From the NCBI RefSeq assembly GCF_003853645.1, contig NZ_QTPO01000030.1, positions 41,518 to 105,517 of the forward strand: a DNA stretch of 64,000 nucleotides, in the 5' to 3' direction. This stretch comes from Burkholderia sp. Bp9143 (GTDB taxonomy: Bacteria; Pseudomonadota; Gammaproteobacteria; Burkholderiales; Burkholderiaceae). Of this stretch, positions 26,819 through 35,144 are shown in pieces (the first letter of the stretch is position 1; every line of letters begins with the position of its first letter). A program made the translations under genes and the position numbers. The notes below the pieces were generated by a model. The model worked only from the letters and a program-made list of their open reading frames with translations. It was not told where the DNA came from and searched no databases.

Positions 26819-26909
26819 GGTGCTCTCCTTTCTCGATCATGGGGGGCGCGGGTCGGCGCGAACGGCGGCGCGAAACGTGTTCCGGGCCGCCAGGCATCTC
26901 GCCCGCTTC

Positions 26910-26932
26910 AAGATGCGTGCTTTATGCATCTT
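26910..26932 (-). promoter_or_regulatory. NsrR-type operator at the hcp promoter
   Basis: 23-bp near-palindrome with 9-bp half-sites AAGATGCAT and ACGCATCTT separated by 5 bp, closely matching the NsrR consensus (AAGATGCATTT-n-AAATGCATCTT). Placed from the predicted -10 at 26937-26942, it spans about -2 to +21 of the hcp transcript, a repressing position relieved by nitric oxide. Confidence 0.8.
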
Positions 26933-26936
26933 TTTC

Positions 26937-26978
26937 ATGATGTTTCGGCGCACCGTCGGCCACCGTGACGCAGATCAA
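26937..26978 (-). promoter_or_regulatory. hcp promoter with FNR/Anr-type activator site
   Basis: The 14-bp site TTGAT-CTGC-GTCAC (26965-26978, minus strand) matches nine of ten bases of the Anr form TTGAT-N4-GTCAA. A -10 hexamer CATCAT lies at 26937-26942. With a start site at about 26930, the activator site is centred exactly at -41.5, the classical class II activation position for FNR-type proteins. Confidence 0.75.
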
Positions 26979-27011
26979 GAAACCGCGCGCACGCGGTGGG
27001 ACAACTTGTCG

Positions 27012-27239
27012 CTACGGCTGTCCGTCGGCCGGCGCCGCGGTGGCCTCGTCGCTTTCGTCGTCCGCGCAGTCGATGCCCCAGTCGCCGTATCGATACCAGT
27101 CTTCGCCGAGCAGTTCGCACGGGTGCTGGGTCCGGCTGGAGCCGTTGCCACAACGCATCGCATGCGTCGGGCAGTAGTTGTCGCATCCCCAGCAGATCCG
27201 CTCCGGATGGTTGGGATGCAGCGGAAATTTCTTGGCCAT
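27012..27239 (-). CDS. DUF3079 Cys-rich small protein
   Basis: 75-residue protein of the DUF3079 family, recognised by its start MAKKFPLHPNHPERICWGC and the CxxC...C...C pattern (ICWGCDNYCP, AMRCGNG, QHPCELLGEDWY). The cysteines suggest a bound metal or iron-sulfur centre. The C-terminus is acidic. I chose the ATG at 27239 because the family begins there. It lies upstream of hcp on the same strand, but the hcp promoter elements fall between them, so it is probably separately transcribed. Function unknown. Confidence 0.75.
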   Translation of the reverse strand: MAKKFPLHPNHPERICWGCDNYCPTHAMRCGNGSSRTQHPCELLGEDWYRYGDWGIDCADDESDEATAAPADGQP

Positions 27240-27352
27240 CGTTCGTCGTCTTCCCGGTATCGTTGCGTCCGCCACCGTTCGACTCTAGTCCGCCCGGCGC
27301 ACGAGCGGATGCGGCATTCGTTCGCACCGCACGACGGATCGCCCGAAAACAA

Positions 27353-27379
27353 GAAGGCCCGGACATCGTCCGGGCCTTC
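27353..27379 (-). terminator. intrinsic terminator of the catabolic operon
   Basis: Perfect 12-bp inverted repeat (GAAGGCCCGGAC/GTCCGGGCCTTC) with a 3-base loop, 28 bp after the MFS stop. Read on the minus strand it is followed by a T-rich run (TTGTTTTC), as expected for a Rho-independent terminator. Confidence 0.8.
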
Positions 27380-27406
27380 CACGTCAACCGACACTGCCGG
27401 CCGCGC

Positions 27407-28807
27407 TTACGCTTCCAGCGCTTCGAGCACCTTCCCCTTCGTCTCGATCCCGACGAGATGGACGGTCACGGCCGCGATCAGCGGCACGATGCCGATCAGG
27501 TAGAACGCCGGCCCGAGATTGCCGCCGATGATCGCGTGCGGCACGATCATCGGCGCCGCGAACGACGCGATCTTCAGCCACGCGCTGCCGAGCCCGCAGC
27601 CCGACGCGCGGATGCTCGTCGGATACTGTTCCGGCGTATAGACGTACGCGGTGATGAAGCCCGATGCCATCAGCCCCAGCGACAGCGAGCAGAAGATCGC
27701 GACGACGTACACCGACGACGCGTGATAGAAGCCCGCGAGCGCCAGCGACAGCGCGCACAGCACGAACGACCATACGATCACCGGCTTGCGGCCCAGCTTG
27801 TCGACCAGCAGCGCGGACGCCAGCGAACCGAGTACGCCCATCACCGAGCCGATCACCGCGAGATTCAGCGCGAGCTGCAGCGGCGCGTGATAGAAGTTCT
27901 TGTAGATCGTCGGCAGCCACGTGGACAGCCCGTACTGGATGAACCCGCAGGTCGCCCACAGCGTCGCCACCGCGAGCGTGCGCTTGCGATACGCGGCGCT
28001 GAACAGGTCGCTCATCCGGCGCTTCGGGTGCTGGCGCACCATCTCGTCGTACGCGGCCACCTGCGTGACCGGCGGGAGTTCGCCGCGCACCGACGATTCG
28101 AACACGCCGACCGCGCGCCCGGCTTCCGCGAGCCGCCCGCGCGACGCGAGCCAGCGCGGCGATTCCGGCACGAGACGCGTGAGCACCAGCGCGAGGATCA
28201 GCGGCAGCCCGCCGACGAAGTACATGATTTCCCAGCCGAACCGCGGCACGAGCCATGCGCCGAGCGCCATCGACACCAGTAGGCCGATCGGGAACACGAT
28301 TTCATACAACAGCACGAAGCGGCCGCGGCCGTGTGCACGCGTGATCTCGTTGATGTACGTGGCCGCGACCGGCAGTTCGCCGCCGAGACCAAGCCCCTGC
28401 AGGATTCGCAGCAGCACGAACACCTCGAACGTCGGCGCGAAACCGCACGCGATGCTGGTGATGCCGATCACGGCGGAACTCCACGCGATCGCCTTCACGC
28501 GGCCATGCTTCTCCGCGAGCGCGGGGAACAGGAATGCGCCGATCAGCTGGCCGATCGCGCCGGACGCGATCAGCATGCCGATCTGCGTCGGCGACAGCCC
28601 CCACTTGTGGATCAGCAGCGGCAGCGTCGCCGCGATCGTGATCACGTCGAAGCCGTCGAAGAACGTCGCGGTGCCGATCAGCACGCGCGCGCGGATCTGC
28701 ATCGCGTTGGCCGGAAGCCGCTCGAGCCGCGCGATGATCGCGCCGGGCGTGGAGGCGGCAGCTTCCGTCGTGGCCCTGCCGGCCACGACGTTGTCGAAAG
28801 TGCTCAT
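27407..28807 (-). CDS. MFS transporter, aromatic acid:H+ symporter type
   Basis: Twelve-helix major facilitator (466 residues) of the sugar/aromatic-acid symporter branch, expected to import the pathway substrate with protons. Landmarks are FFDGFDVITIAATLPLL in TM1 (the D-x-x-D-type aromatic acid transporter signature), FPALAEKHGRVKAI in loop 2-3, RILQGLGLGGELPVAATYINE in TM4, VPESPRWLASRGR and LVDKLGRKPVIV. The ATG is at 28807. It is the last gene of the operon, 38 bp after the ferredoxin reductase, followed by a strong terminator. Confidence 0.88.
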   Translation of the reverse strand: MSTFDNVVAGRATTEAAASTPGAIIARLERLPANAMQIRARVLIGTATFFDGFDVITIAATLPLLIHKWGLSPTQIGMLIASGAIGQLIGAFLFPALAEKHGRVKAIAWSSAVIGITSIACGFAPTFEVFVLLRILQGLGLGGELPVAATYINEITRAHGRGRFVLLYEIVFPIGLLVSMALGAWLVPRFGWEIMYFVGGLPLILALVLTRLVPESPRWLASRGRLAEAGRAVGVFESSVRGELPPVTQVAAYDEMVRQHPKRRMSDLFSAAYRKRTLAVATLWATCGFIQYGLSTWLPTIYKNFYHAPLQLALNLAVIGSVMGVLGSLASALLVDKLGRKPVIVWSFVLCALSLALAGFYHASSVYVVAIFCSLSLGLMASGFITAYVYTPEQYPTSIRASGCGLGSAWLKIASFAAPMIVPHAIIGGNLGPAFYLIGIVPLIAAVTVHLVGIETKGKVLEALEA

Positions 28808-28845
28808 GCGGGGTGTCTCCTGGATCTTTTGGCGGTCTTGGCCGG

Positions 28846-30090
28846 TCAGGCAAGCGCTTTGGTCGTGTCCGCCAGGGCTTCCGTGTCCACTGCCCGGCCC
28901 TGGTTCATCCACTTGCGCGCGAGCTTCAGCTCGCGTGCGTTGTTGATGGCGATGACACCTCTCACATGCCCGTCGCCAAGGAAAAACAGCGTCGCGCGGC
29001 GCGCGGCAAGATCGCCGCGCACGACGAGCTGCGCATCGGCCGGCAGATCGCCGAGGATCTGCAGGTTCACGTCGTACTGATCGGACCAGAACCACGGAAT
29101 CTCCGCGTACGGCGCGCGCACGCCGAGCACGGCCTTCGCGGCCGCGATCGCCTGGTTCTGCGCGTTCGCCCACGATTCGAGCCGCACGCGCCGCTTCAGC
29201 CAGCCGTTGTGATGGTTCGCGACGTCGCCGCACGCGAAGATCGCCGGGTCGCTGGTCGCGCCGAATTCGTCGACCACGATGCCGTCGTCGATCGCCAGCC
29301 CCGCGTCGCTCGCCAGCGTCGCGTTCAGCGCGAGACCGATGCCGGCCACCGCGAAATCGGCGTCGATCGTCGTGCCGTCGGCGAGCGTCGCGCGCACCTT
29401 CGTTGCGTCGTCCGGCTGCGCGTCGAGCGACGCGAGCGCCGCGCCGAGCCGCACGTCGACACCGTTCGTGCGGTGCAGGTCGAGCAGGAAGTCCGATACG
29501 ATCTGCGGCACCGAGCGGCCGCACAGCCGCGGCGCGCCTTCGACGACGACCGCTTCGACGCCGAGCTTGCGCGCGGTCGCCGCGACTTCGAGGCCGATCC
29601 AGCCGCCGCCGATCACGAGCACACGTTGGCTCGCACGCAGCTTCTCGCCGAGCGCGGCCGCTTCGTCGAGCGTGCGCAGGTAATGCAGGTTCGGCGTCCT
29701 CACGATCGCATCGGGCAAGCGGCGCGACGTGCCGCCCGTCGCGATCACGAGACGGTCGTATTCGATCTCGCGGCCGCTTTCGGTTGTCACCACGCGGCGC
29801 GCACGGTCGATCGACGCCGCGCGTTCCGGCTGCCACGCCTCGACGTTCAGCGCATCGAATTCGTCCGGACGCACGACGCGCACGGTCTCGATGTCGGCGT
29901 CGCCGGCCAGCACGGCCTTCGACAGCGGCGGACGCTCGTACGGCAGGTGCGGCTCGTCGGCGATCATCACGAGGCGGCCGGCGAACCCTTCCGCGCGCAG
30001 CGTCTTCAGCACCCAGCCGGCAGCCTGGCCGCCGCCGATCACGACGACCGTGCCCGGCGCGGCCGGCTCCTGCGTATTCGCTTCGGTCAT
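28846..30090 (-). CDS. FAD-dependent ferredoxin reductase of the Rieske system
   Basis: Pyridine-nucleotide-disulphide-type flavoprotein of 414 residues. It should transfer NADH electrons through FAD to the Rieske ferredoxin encoded at the head of the operon. It shows VVVIGGGQAAGWV (FAD site), YERPPLSKAVL, ATGGTSRRLP, a second dinucleotide site VLVIGGGWIGLEVAATARKL and the FAD-closing ACGDVAN. A C-terminal reductase domain with ENPWFWSDQYD-like residues (IPWFWSDQYDVNLQ) is present. Its ATG overlaps the stop of the VOC dioxygenase (ATGA). Confidence 0.9.
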   Translation of the reverse strand: MTEANTQEPAAPGTVVVIGGGQAAGWVLKTLRAEGFAGRLVMIADEPHLPYERPPLSKAVLAGDADIETVRVVRPDEFDALNVEAWQPERAASIDRARRVVTTESGREIEYDRLVIATGGTSRRLPDAIVRTPNLHYLRTLDEAAALGEKLRASQRVLVIGGGWIGLEVAATARKLGVEAVVVEGAPRLCGRSVPQIVSDFLLDLHRTNGVDVRLGAALASLDAQPDDATKVRATLADGTTIDADFAVAGIGLALNATLASDAGLAIDDGIVVDEFGATSDPAIFACGDVANHHNGWLKRRVRLESWANAQNQAIAAAKAVLGVRAPYAEIPWFWSDQYDVNLQILGDLPADAQLVVRGDLAARRATLFFLGDGHVRGVIAINNARELKLARKWMNQGRAVDTEALADTTKALA

Positions 30091-31049
30091 GATTTGCGCT
30101 CCGTCATGAACTTGCCTTCCGGCGCCTTCGCGTTCTTCTGCCGGCGCGTGTTGCCGTCGAGGCCGCCGTCGACGGCCCATTCGGCGAACACGGTCGGGCC
30201 CGGTTCGAATTCGCGCGGCTGCCACTCGGGCGTCAGCACGTCCTCGTCCGCGTAGTACTCGATCAGCGCGCCGGCCGGATTCTGGAAGTACCAGAAATAC
30301 GCGGACGACACCGGGTGACGCCCCGGGCCGAGTTGCGTTTCCCAGCCGCAGCGGTCGATGTGCATGCCGCCGCCGAACACTTCGTGGATGTCGCGCACGG
30401 TGAACGCGACGTGGTTCAGGCCGCGTTTGCCGTTCGGCAGCGCGAGCAGGAACAGGTCATGGTGGCCGCCGTGCGGCGCGCAGCGCATGAACGCGCCGCG
30501 GCCCGGATAGCGGTCCGACGTCTCGAAGCCGAGCAGTTCGTGATAGAACTTTTCCTGCGCGTCGAGGCAGTTCGTGAAGAACACGACGTGGCCGACCTCG
30601 ACCGGCTCCGCGCGTGCATAGATCGGGCTCGGCTGGTCGACCCGCACCGTCCGGCCCCACACGTTCGACGGCGAGCCGGTGATGTCGAGCGCGCGCTTGC
30701 GCGTCACCTCGATGCGGATCGCCATCCCGTTCGGATCGATGCAGCCGACGGCATCGTCCTGCGCGTAATAGCCGGGCTGGCCGGCCAGCTTCGTGCGCAG
30801 CGCGTCGACTTCCTGTCGCGTCGCGACGCCCCATGTGACTTCACGCAGTGTCGGACCCTCTTCGAACGCGGGCGGCAGCGACGGATCGTCGGCCTTCACG
30901 ACCAGCACGGTGCAGCCGTTCAGCGTCTCGAAGCGTGCGCGCGTGTCGTCGTGCGCGACCTCCTTCAGCCCCCAGTCGGCGAAAAAGCGCCGGCACGTCG
31001 CGAGGTCGTCGACACCGTACGTGATCTGCTCGATACCCAAGATGCTCAT
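30087..31049 (-). CDS. VOC-family extradiol ring-cleavage dioxygenase
   Basis: Type I extradiol dioxygenase-like protein of 320 residues with two tandem VOC modules. The iron facial triad is intact in the C-terminal module: H154 (VGHVVF), H213 (LNHVAF) and E264 (ALIEYY), the order of 2,3-dihydroxybiphenyl or catechol 2,3-dioxygenases. It would open a catechol-type ring next to the two hydroxyls using Fe(II) and O2. It starts 18 bp after the aldehyde dehydrogenase and overlaps the reductase start. The exact diol is unknown. Confidence 0.87.
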   Translation of the reverse strand: MSILGIEQITYGVDDLATCRRFFADWGLKEVAHDDTRARFETLNGCTVLVVKADDPSLPPAFEEGPTLREVTWGVATRQEVDALRTKLAGQPGYYAQDDAVGCIDPNGMAIRIEVTRKRALDITGSPSNVWGRTVRVDQPSPIYARAEPVEVGHVVFFTNCLDAQEKFYHELLGFETSDRYPGRGAFMRCAPHGGHHDLFLLALPNGKRGLNHVAFTVRDIHEVFGGGMHIDRCGWETQLGPGRHPVSSAYFWYFQNPAGALIEYYADEDVLTPEWQPREFEPGPTVFAEWAVDGGLDGNTRRQKNAKAPEGKFMTERKS

Positions 31050-31067
31050 TACGTCATTCCCCTTCGC

Positions 31068-32558
31068 TCAGTTCGCCCACGGCAGCGGCGCGTCGTTCAA
31101 GCCCCAGTAGAGGCTCTTCTGCTGCATGTACTCGCGGATGCCGAGACGGCCCTTCTCGCGGCCCATCCCGCTCTCCTTCCAGCCCGAGAACGGCGTGGAG
31201 ATCGAAAACAGCTTGTACGTGTTGATCCAGACGGTGCCCGTCTCGAGCGCGCGCGCGATGCGCCATGCGCGCTTGTAGTCGCGCGTCCAGATGCCGGCGG
31301 CGAGGCCGAACACGCTGTCGTTGGCCTGCGCGATCAGCGACGCTTCGTCGTCGAACGGCATCGCGACCAGCACCGGCCCGAAGATTTCTTCCTGGCAGAT
31401 GCGCGCGCTGTTCGACAAGCCTTCGAGAATCGTCGGCTGGTAGAAGAAGCCGCCTTCGCGCCCGTCGCCCGACGGCCGCTCGCCGCCGCACAGCAGGCGG
31501 CCGCCTTCTTCCAGCCCGAGCGCGACGTAGCGCTCCACCGATTCGCGATGCTTCGCGGTGATCAGCGGGCCCATCTGCGTGTCGGGCCGCGTCGGGTCGC
31601 CCACGCGCAGCTTGCGTGCGCCGGCCACCAGCCGCTGCATGAATTCGTCGTACACGGCGCGCTGCACGAACAGGCGCGAACCCGCGATGCACGCCTCGCC
31701 CGACGAGCTGAAGATGCCGTACAGCACGCCGTTGACCGCGTGATCGAGATCCGCGTCGTCGAACACGATCGTCGGCGACTTGCCGCCGAGTTCCAGCGAC
31801 ACGGGCATCAGCTTTTCCGCCGCGATGCGCGCGATGCCGCGGCCCACTTCGGTGCCGCCGGTAAACGACACCTTCTTCACGAGCGGATGACGCACCAGCA
31901 CGTCGCCGATCACCGAGCCCTTGCCCGGCAGCACGCTCAGCACGCCCTTCGGCACACCGGCTTCCTCGCAGATGCGGGCCAGCGCGAGCGACACGAGCGG
32001 CGTGACCTCGGCCGGCTTGAGTACCACCGCATTGCCGCCGGCGAGCGCCGGTGCGAGCTTCTGCGCGTCGGACGCGATCGGCGAGTTCCACGGCGTGATC
32101 GCCGCGATCACGCCGATCGGCTCGTGCACGCTCATCGTCAGGTAGTCGCCGCGCGACGGCGTCAGTTCCTCGTCGAGCGTTTCCAGGCAGGCCGCGAAAT
32201 AGCGGAACGTGTTGGCCGCGCTCGCCACCAGCACGCGCGTCTCGCCGATCGGCTTGCCGTTGTCGCGGCGCTGCAGGTTCGCGAGCGCCTCGTGACGCTG
32301 CATGATCAGGTCGGCGATCCGGTACAGCACGAGCGCGCGCTGGTGCGGCTTGAGGCCGGCCCAGTCGGCGCGACGCCACGCTGCGTCGGCGGCCACGACG
32401 GCTTCGGTCGCGTCTTCCGCGTCCGCCGTCGAGACTTCCATGTTCAGCGACTGGTCGGCCGGATAGATGCTCGCGTAAGGTGCGCCGCGGCCGCGCCGCC
32501 ACTCGCCGCCGATCAGGATGTCGCCGTTGGGTACGAGGCTCGTATCGAATGGAGTCAT
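31068..32558 (-). CDS. aldehyde dehydrogenase family protein
   Basis: NAD(P)-dependent aldehyde dehydrogenase (496 residues) that oxidises an aldehyde intermediate to the acid. Visible motifs are ITPWNSP near residue 154, FTGGTEVGRGI (cofactor loop), LELGGKSPT with the general-base Glu, and SGEACIAGSRL with the catalytic Cys, then EEIFGPVL. In this operon it probably acts on the aldehyde released after ring cleavage, like hydroxymuconic semialdehyde dehydrogenases. It is separated from the upstream aspartate dehydrogenase gene by 98 bp, the largest gap in the operon. Confidence 0.92.
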   Translation of the reverse strand: MTPFDTSLVPNGDILIGGEWRRGRGAPYASIYPADQSLNMEVSTADAEDATEAVVAADAAWRRADWAGLKPHQRALVLYRIADLIMQRHEALANLQRRDNGKPIGETRVLVASAANTFRYFAACLETLDEELTPSRGDYLTMSVHEPIGVIAAITPWNSPIASDAQKLAPALAGGNAVVLKPAEVTPLVSLALARICEEAGVPKGVLSVLPGKGSVIGDVLVRHPLVKKVSFTGGTEVGRGIARIAAEKLMPVSLELGGKSPTIVFDDADLDHAVNGVLYGIFSSSGEACIAGSRLFVQRAVYDEFMQRLVAGARKLRVGDPTRPDTQMGPLITAKHRESVERYVALGLEEGGRLLCGGERPSGDGREGGFFYQPTILEGLSNSARICQEEIFGPVLVAMPFDDEASLIAQANDSVFGLAAGIWTRDYKRAWRIARALETGTVWINTYKLFSISTPFSGWKESGMGREKGRLGIREYMQQKSLYWGLNDAPLPWAN

Positions 32559-32656
32559 GTCACAAGTCCCACAAATCTGTCTCTGCGCAGCCGCCCGCGC
32601 CGTGGCGCTGGCGGCCGTTCAATGGCCCGAATGGCCGTGTTGGCCGGGAGGTCCGC

Positions 32657-33484
32657 TCAGATCACGCACCGCGCCGCGCGGTTGCGCAGCGCGCGGATCG
32701 CGCAGTACGCGGTCAATGCGGACGTCTTCGGGTTGTCGGGCAACGGCTTGCCGCTCATTTCGAGCGACATCTCGCCGAATGCGCCACGTGCGGTGATGCG
32801 GTGCACGTTGCGCGCGACGGCCGGATCGGCGATCAGGCGCACGCGCGTCGCGTCGAGGCCGAGCCCCGCGAGCGCAACCGTCGCCGCGACGTTCGCGTTC
32901 TTCGGATACAGCCGCGCGGCGTCGCGTGCGGTGCCGTCGAAGATCACTTTCTCTTCGGTCATCGCACGCAGGTCGCAGAGTTCCTCCGCAGGCGTGCCGA
33001 GCCAGCCGAGCGGCGGCTTGCGGCCGACGTACAGCACCTCGTCGAGGCCGCCCTGCTTCGCCGATGCCAGCGCGTCGATCCCGCCGATCGCGCCGGACAG
33101 CAGCGTCAGCGTCGCGTCGCCCTCGTCGGCGGCCTGCGACAGCACGTCGAGCAGCGCGAGATCGGACAACGCGCCGATCGATGCGACCGCGCAGTCGGTG
33201 CCGGCCTTCAGCAACGGCACGACGTGATCGACGAGCGCGCTGTGGCCCGCGCATTCGAGCGCGAACTCGGGGCGGCGGGCCAGCGCGTCGACCGACGACA
33301 CGACTTCCACCGCACCGCCGAGCTCACGCTGCACCGCGTCGCGCTGGTGCTCGGGCACGATCACGTGCGCGACGCGCAACGACGCATCGTGCTCGACCGC
33401 GTGGTACACGGCGGCACCGATCGCGCCGAAGCCGATCATCGCGACGTCGACGGGCGCATGCCCGTGTCCCTGGCCGTTATGCAT
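32657..33484 (-). CDS. aspartate dehydrogenase-like protein (DUF108/NadX)
   Basis: 275-residue protein of the L-aspartate dehydrogenase (NadX, DUF108) family, which interconverts aspartate with iminoaspartate/oxaloacetate and ammonia using NAD(P). It shows the Rossmann start VAMIGFGAIGAAVYHAVE, ECAGHSAL, VASIGALSD, LTLLSGAIGGIDAL, KPPLGWLGT and the catalytic-domain segment YPKNANVAATVALAGLGLD. Its start overlaps the thiamine enzyme stop by 8 bp. In an aromatic operon it is unusual, and it suggests that a nitrogen-bearing C4 unit is produced or that a different imino acid is the true substrate. Confidence 0.85.
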   Translation of the reverse strand: MHNGQGHGHAPVDVAMIGFGAIGAAVYHAVEHDASLRVAHVIVPEHQRDAVQRELGGAVEVVSSVDALARRPEFALECAGHSALVDHVVPLLKAGTDCAVASIGALSDLALLDVLSQAADEGDATLTLLSGAIGGIDALASAKQGGLDEVLYVGRKPPLGWLGTPAEELCDLRAMTEEKVIFDGTARDAARLYPKNANVAATVALAGLGLDATRVRLIADPAVARNVHRITARGAFGEMSLEMSGKPLPDNPKTSALTAYCAIRALRNRAARCVI

Positions 33485-35144
33485 ATTGGCGCTCCGACGG
33501 CGCTTCCTTCTTCACCGGCGGGCCCGCGAAGTTCGAGGCGAACGAGCCGACCGACAGCATGTCGACTTCGACCATCACCGGCCCTTCCTTCGCGATCCCT
33601 TCGCGCACGATCGCTTCCGCCTGGTCGAGCGACGTGATCCGGTAGTGCGTGAGGCCGAAGCTCGCGCAGAACTGCGCGAAATCGGGCTGGTGCAGCTGCA
33701 CGAAGCAGCGGCGGCCGCCGTAGTGCGCGTCCTGGATGTTGCGGATCACGCCGTAGCACTGGTCGTTCATCAGCACGATCATCACGTTCGCGTTTTCCTG
33801 CACGGCCGTCACGAGCTCGCCGACGTTGACCATCAGGCCGCCGTCGCCGACCAGGCAGACCGTCTTCGCCGCCGAGCCGGCCAGCGCCGCGCCAATGCCC
33901 ATCTGGATGCCCTGGCCGATGCCGCCGCCGAGCGCATGCACGCCCGCGCGCGGTTCGAAGATCTTCAGCAGGCGGTTGCCCCACGTGCTGTTCGAGATCG
34001 TCACGTCGCGCACCCAGTTGTAGTCGCGGCCCACCGCGCCCTGCAGCGTGTCGACCAGCTTCTTGTACGGCCCGAGGCCTTCCGCCACGCTGGCGACGGC
34101 CTGCTCGCGCGCCGCCGCGAGATCGGCCGCGAACTGCGGATCGACGGACAGGCGGCCTTCGAGGCGATCGGCCAGCTCGGCCAGCACGCGCTTCGAATCG
34201 CCGTGCACGAACAGCTCGTTGCGATAGCCGCGGTTGTCGGCGAGCGCGTCGGCATCGACGCGGAACAACGGTTGCGGCAGCGCGAGCTTGTACTTCAGCG
34301 TCTCGTTGCCGCGCAGGCGCGAGCCGACCACGACGAGCGCGTCGCAGGTCTTGTAGAACGCTTCGACGGACGCATGCACGTTGAACGCGCCGAGCGTCGC
34401 CGGGTGATCTTCCGGCAGCACGCCGCGGCCCTGCACGCTCGTCACGACGCCGAAGCCGAGCTTCACCAGGCGTTCGACTTCCGCACGTGCATGGCGCGCG
34501 CCGCCGCCGAGCCACAGCAGCGGACGGCGCTTGGCCGCCAGCGCGTCGGCGAGCTTCGCGACGCGTGCGTCGTCGTGCTCGCGCACCGCGACATGTGCCG
34601 GTGCGAGGTCTTCCGGCCATTCGATTTCGGCGGCCTGGATGTCGATCGGGATCTCGACCGACACGGGGCCCGTCGGCGCGGTCTGCGCGATGCGCACGGC
34701 TTCGCGAATCGTCGGCAGCACGGTCTCGACCGTGCGCACGCGGAACGCGGCCTTCGAGATCGCGTCGAGCATCGTGAGCTGGTCCGGCGCTTCGTGGATG
34801 TACGCCAGATCCTGATCGAGGTACGGCGTCTCGATCTGCCCCGTGATGTGCAGCAGCGCGGTGCCGGCCGTCAGCGCCTCGACCATCGCGCCGGCCGCGT
34901 TGCCCGCCGCCGTGCCCGTGCTCGTGAACGCGACGCCGAGGCCGCCCGACACGCGGGCCAGGCCGTCGGCCATGTTCACCGCGCCCGCTTCACCGCGCGC
35001 GCCGACATACCGGATGTTGCCGCGCGAGTTGATCGCGTCGAGGATCGGCATGTTGTGGATCGAGATGACACCGAATGCGGTTTTGACGTCGCACTGCTCG
35101 AGAAAGGCGGCAATCAGCTCGCCAACCGTGGTTTTTTTAGACAT
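33477..35144 (-). CDS. thiamine pyrophosphate-dependent enzyme (acetolactate synthase/decarboxylase fold)
   Basis: ThDP-dependent enzyme of 555 residues with the three-domain POX/ALS fold. The catalytic Glu lies in GARGEAGAVNMADG near residue 51. The C-terminal ThDP-Mg motif is GDGGLMVN ... LMNDQCYG. Such enzymes decarboxylate 2-oxo acids or make and break C-C bonds next to a carbonyl. Within this operon a benzoylformate- or oxo-acid-decarboxylase role on a ring-cleavage product is likely. I use the ATG at 35144; a TTG three codons earlier is possible. It overlaps the SDR upstream and the aspartate dehydrogenase downstream by 8 bp each. Confidence 0.87.
   Translation of the reverse strand: MSKKTTVGELIAAFLEQCDVKTAFGVISIHNMPILDAINSRGNIRYVGARGEAGAVNMADGLARVSGGLGVAFTSTGTAAGNAAGAMVEALTAGTALLHITGQIETPYLDQDLAYIHEAPDQLTMLDAISKAAFRVRTVETVLPTIREAVRIAQTAPTGPVSVEIPIDIQAAEIEWPEDLAPAHVAVREHDDARVAKLADALAAKRRPLLWLGGGARHARAEVERLVKLGFGVVTSVQGRGVLPEDHPATLGAFNVHASVEAFYKTCDALVVVGSRLRGNETLKYKLALPQPLFRVDADALADNRGYRNELFVHGDSKRVLAELADRLEGRLSVDPQFAADLAAAREQAVASVAEGLGPYKKLVDTLQGAVGRDYNWVRDVTISNSTWGNRLLKIFEPRAGVHALGGGIGQGIQMGIGAALAGSAAKTVCLVGDGGLMVNVGELVTAVQENANVMIVLMNDQCYGVIRNIQDAHYGGRRCFVQLHQPDFAQFCASFGLTHYRITSLDQAEAIVREGIAKEGPVMVEVDMLSVGSFASNFAGPPVKKEAPSERQYA

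Noticed and set aside
28808..29836. Upstream extension of the MFS transporter frame to about 29836
   Set aside because: It overlaps the ferredoxin reductase in another frame, is Arg-rich, and the transporter has a good start at 28807.
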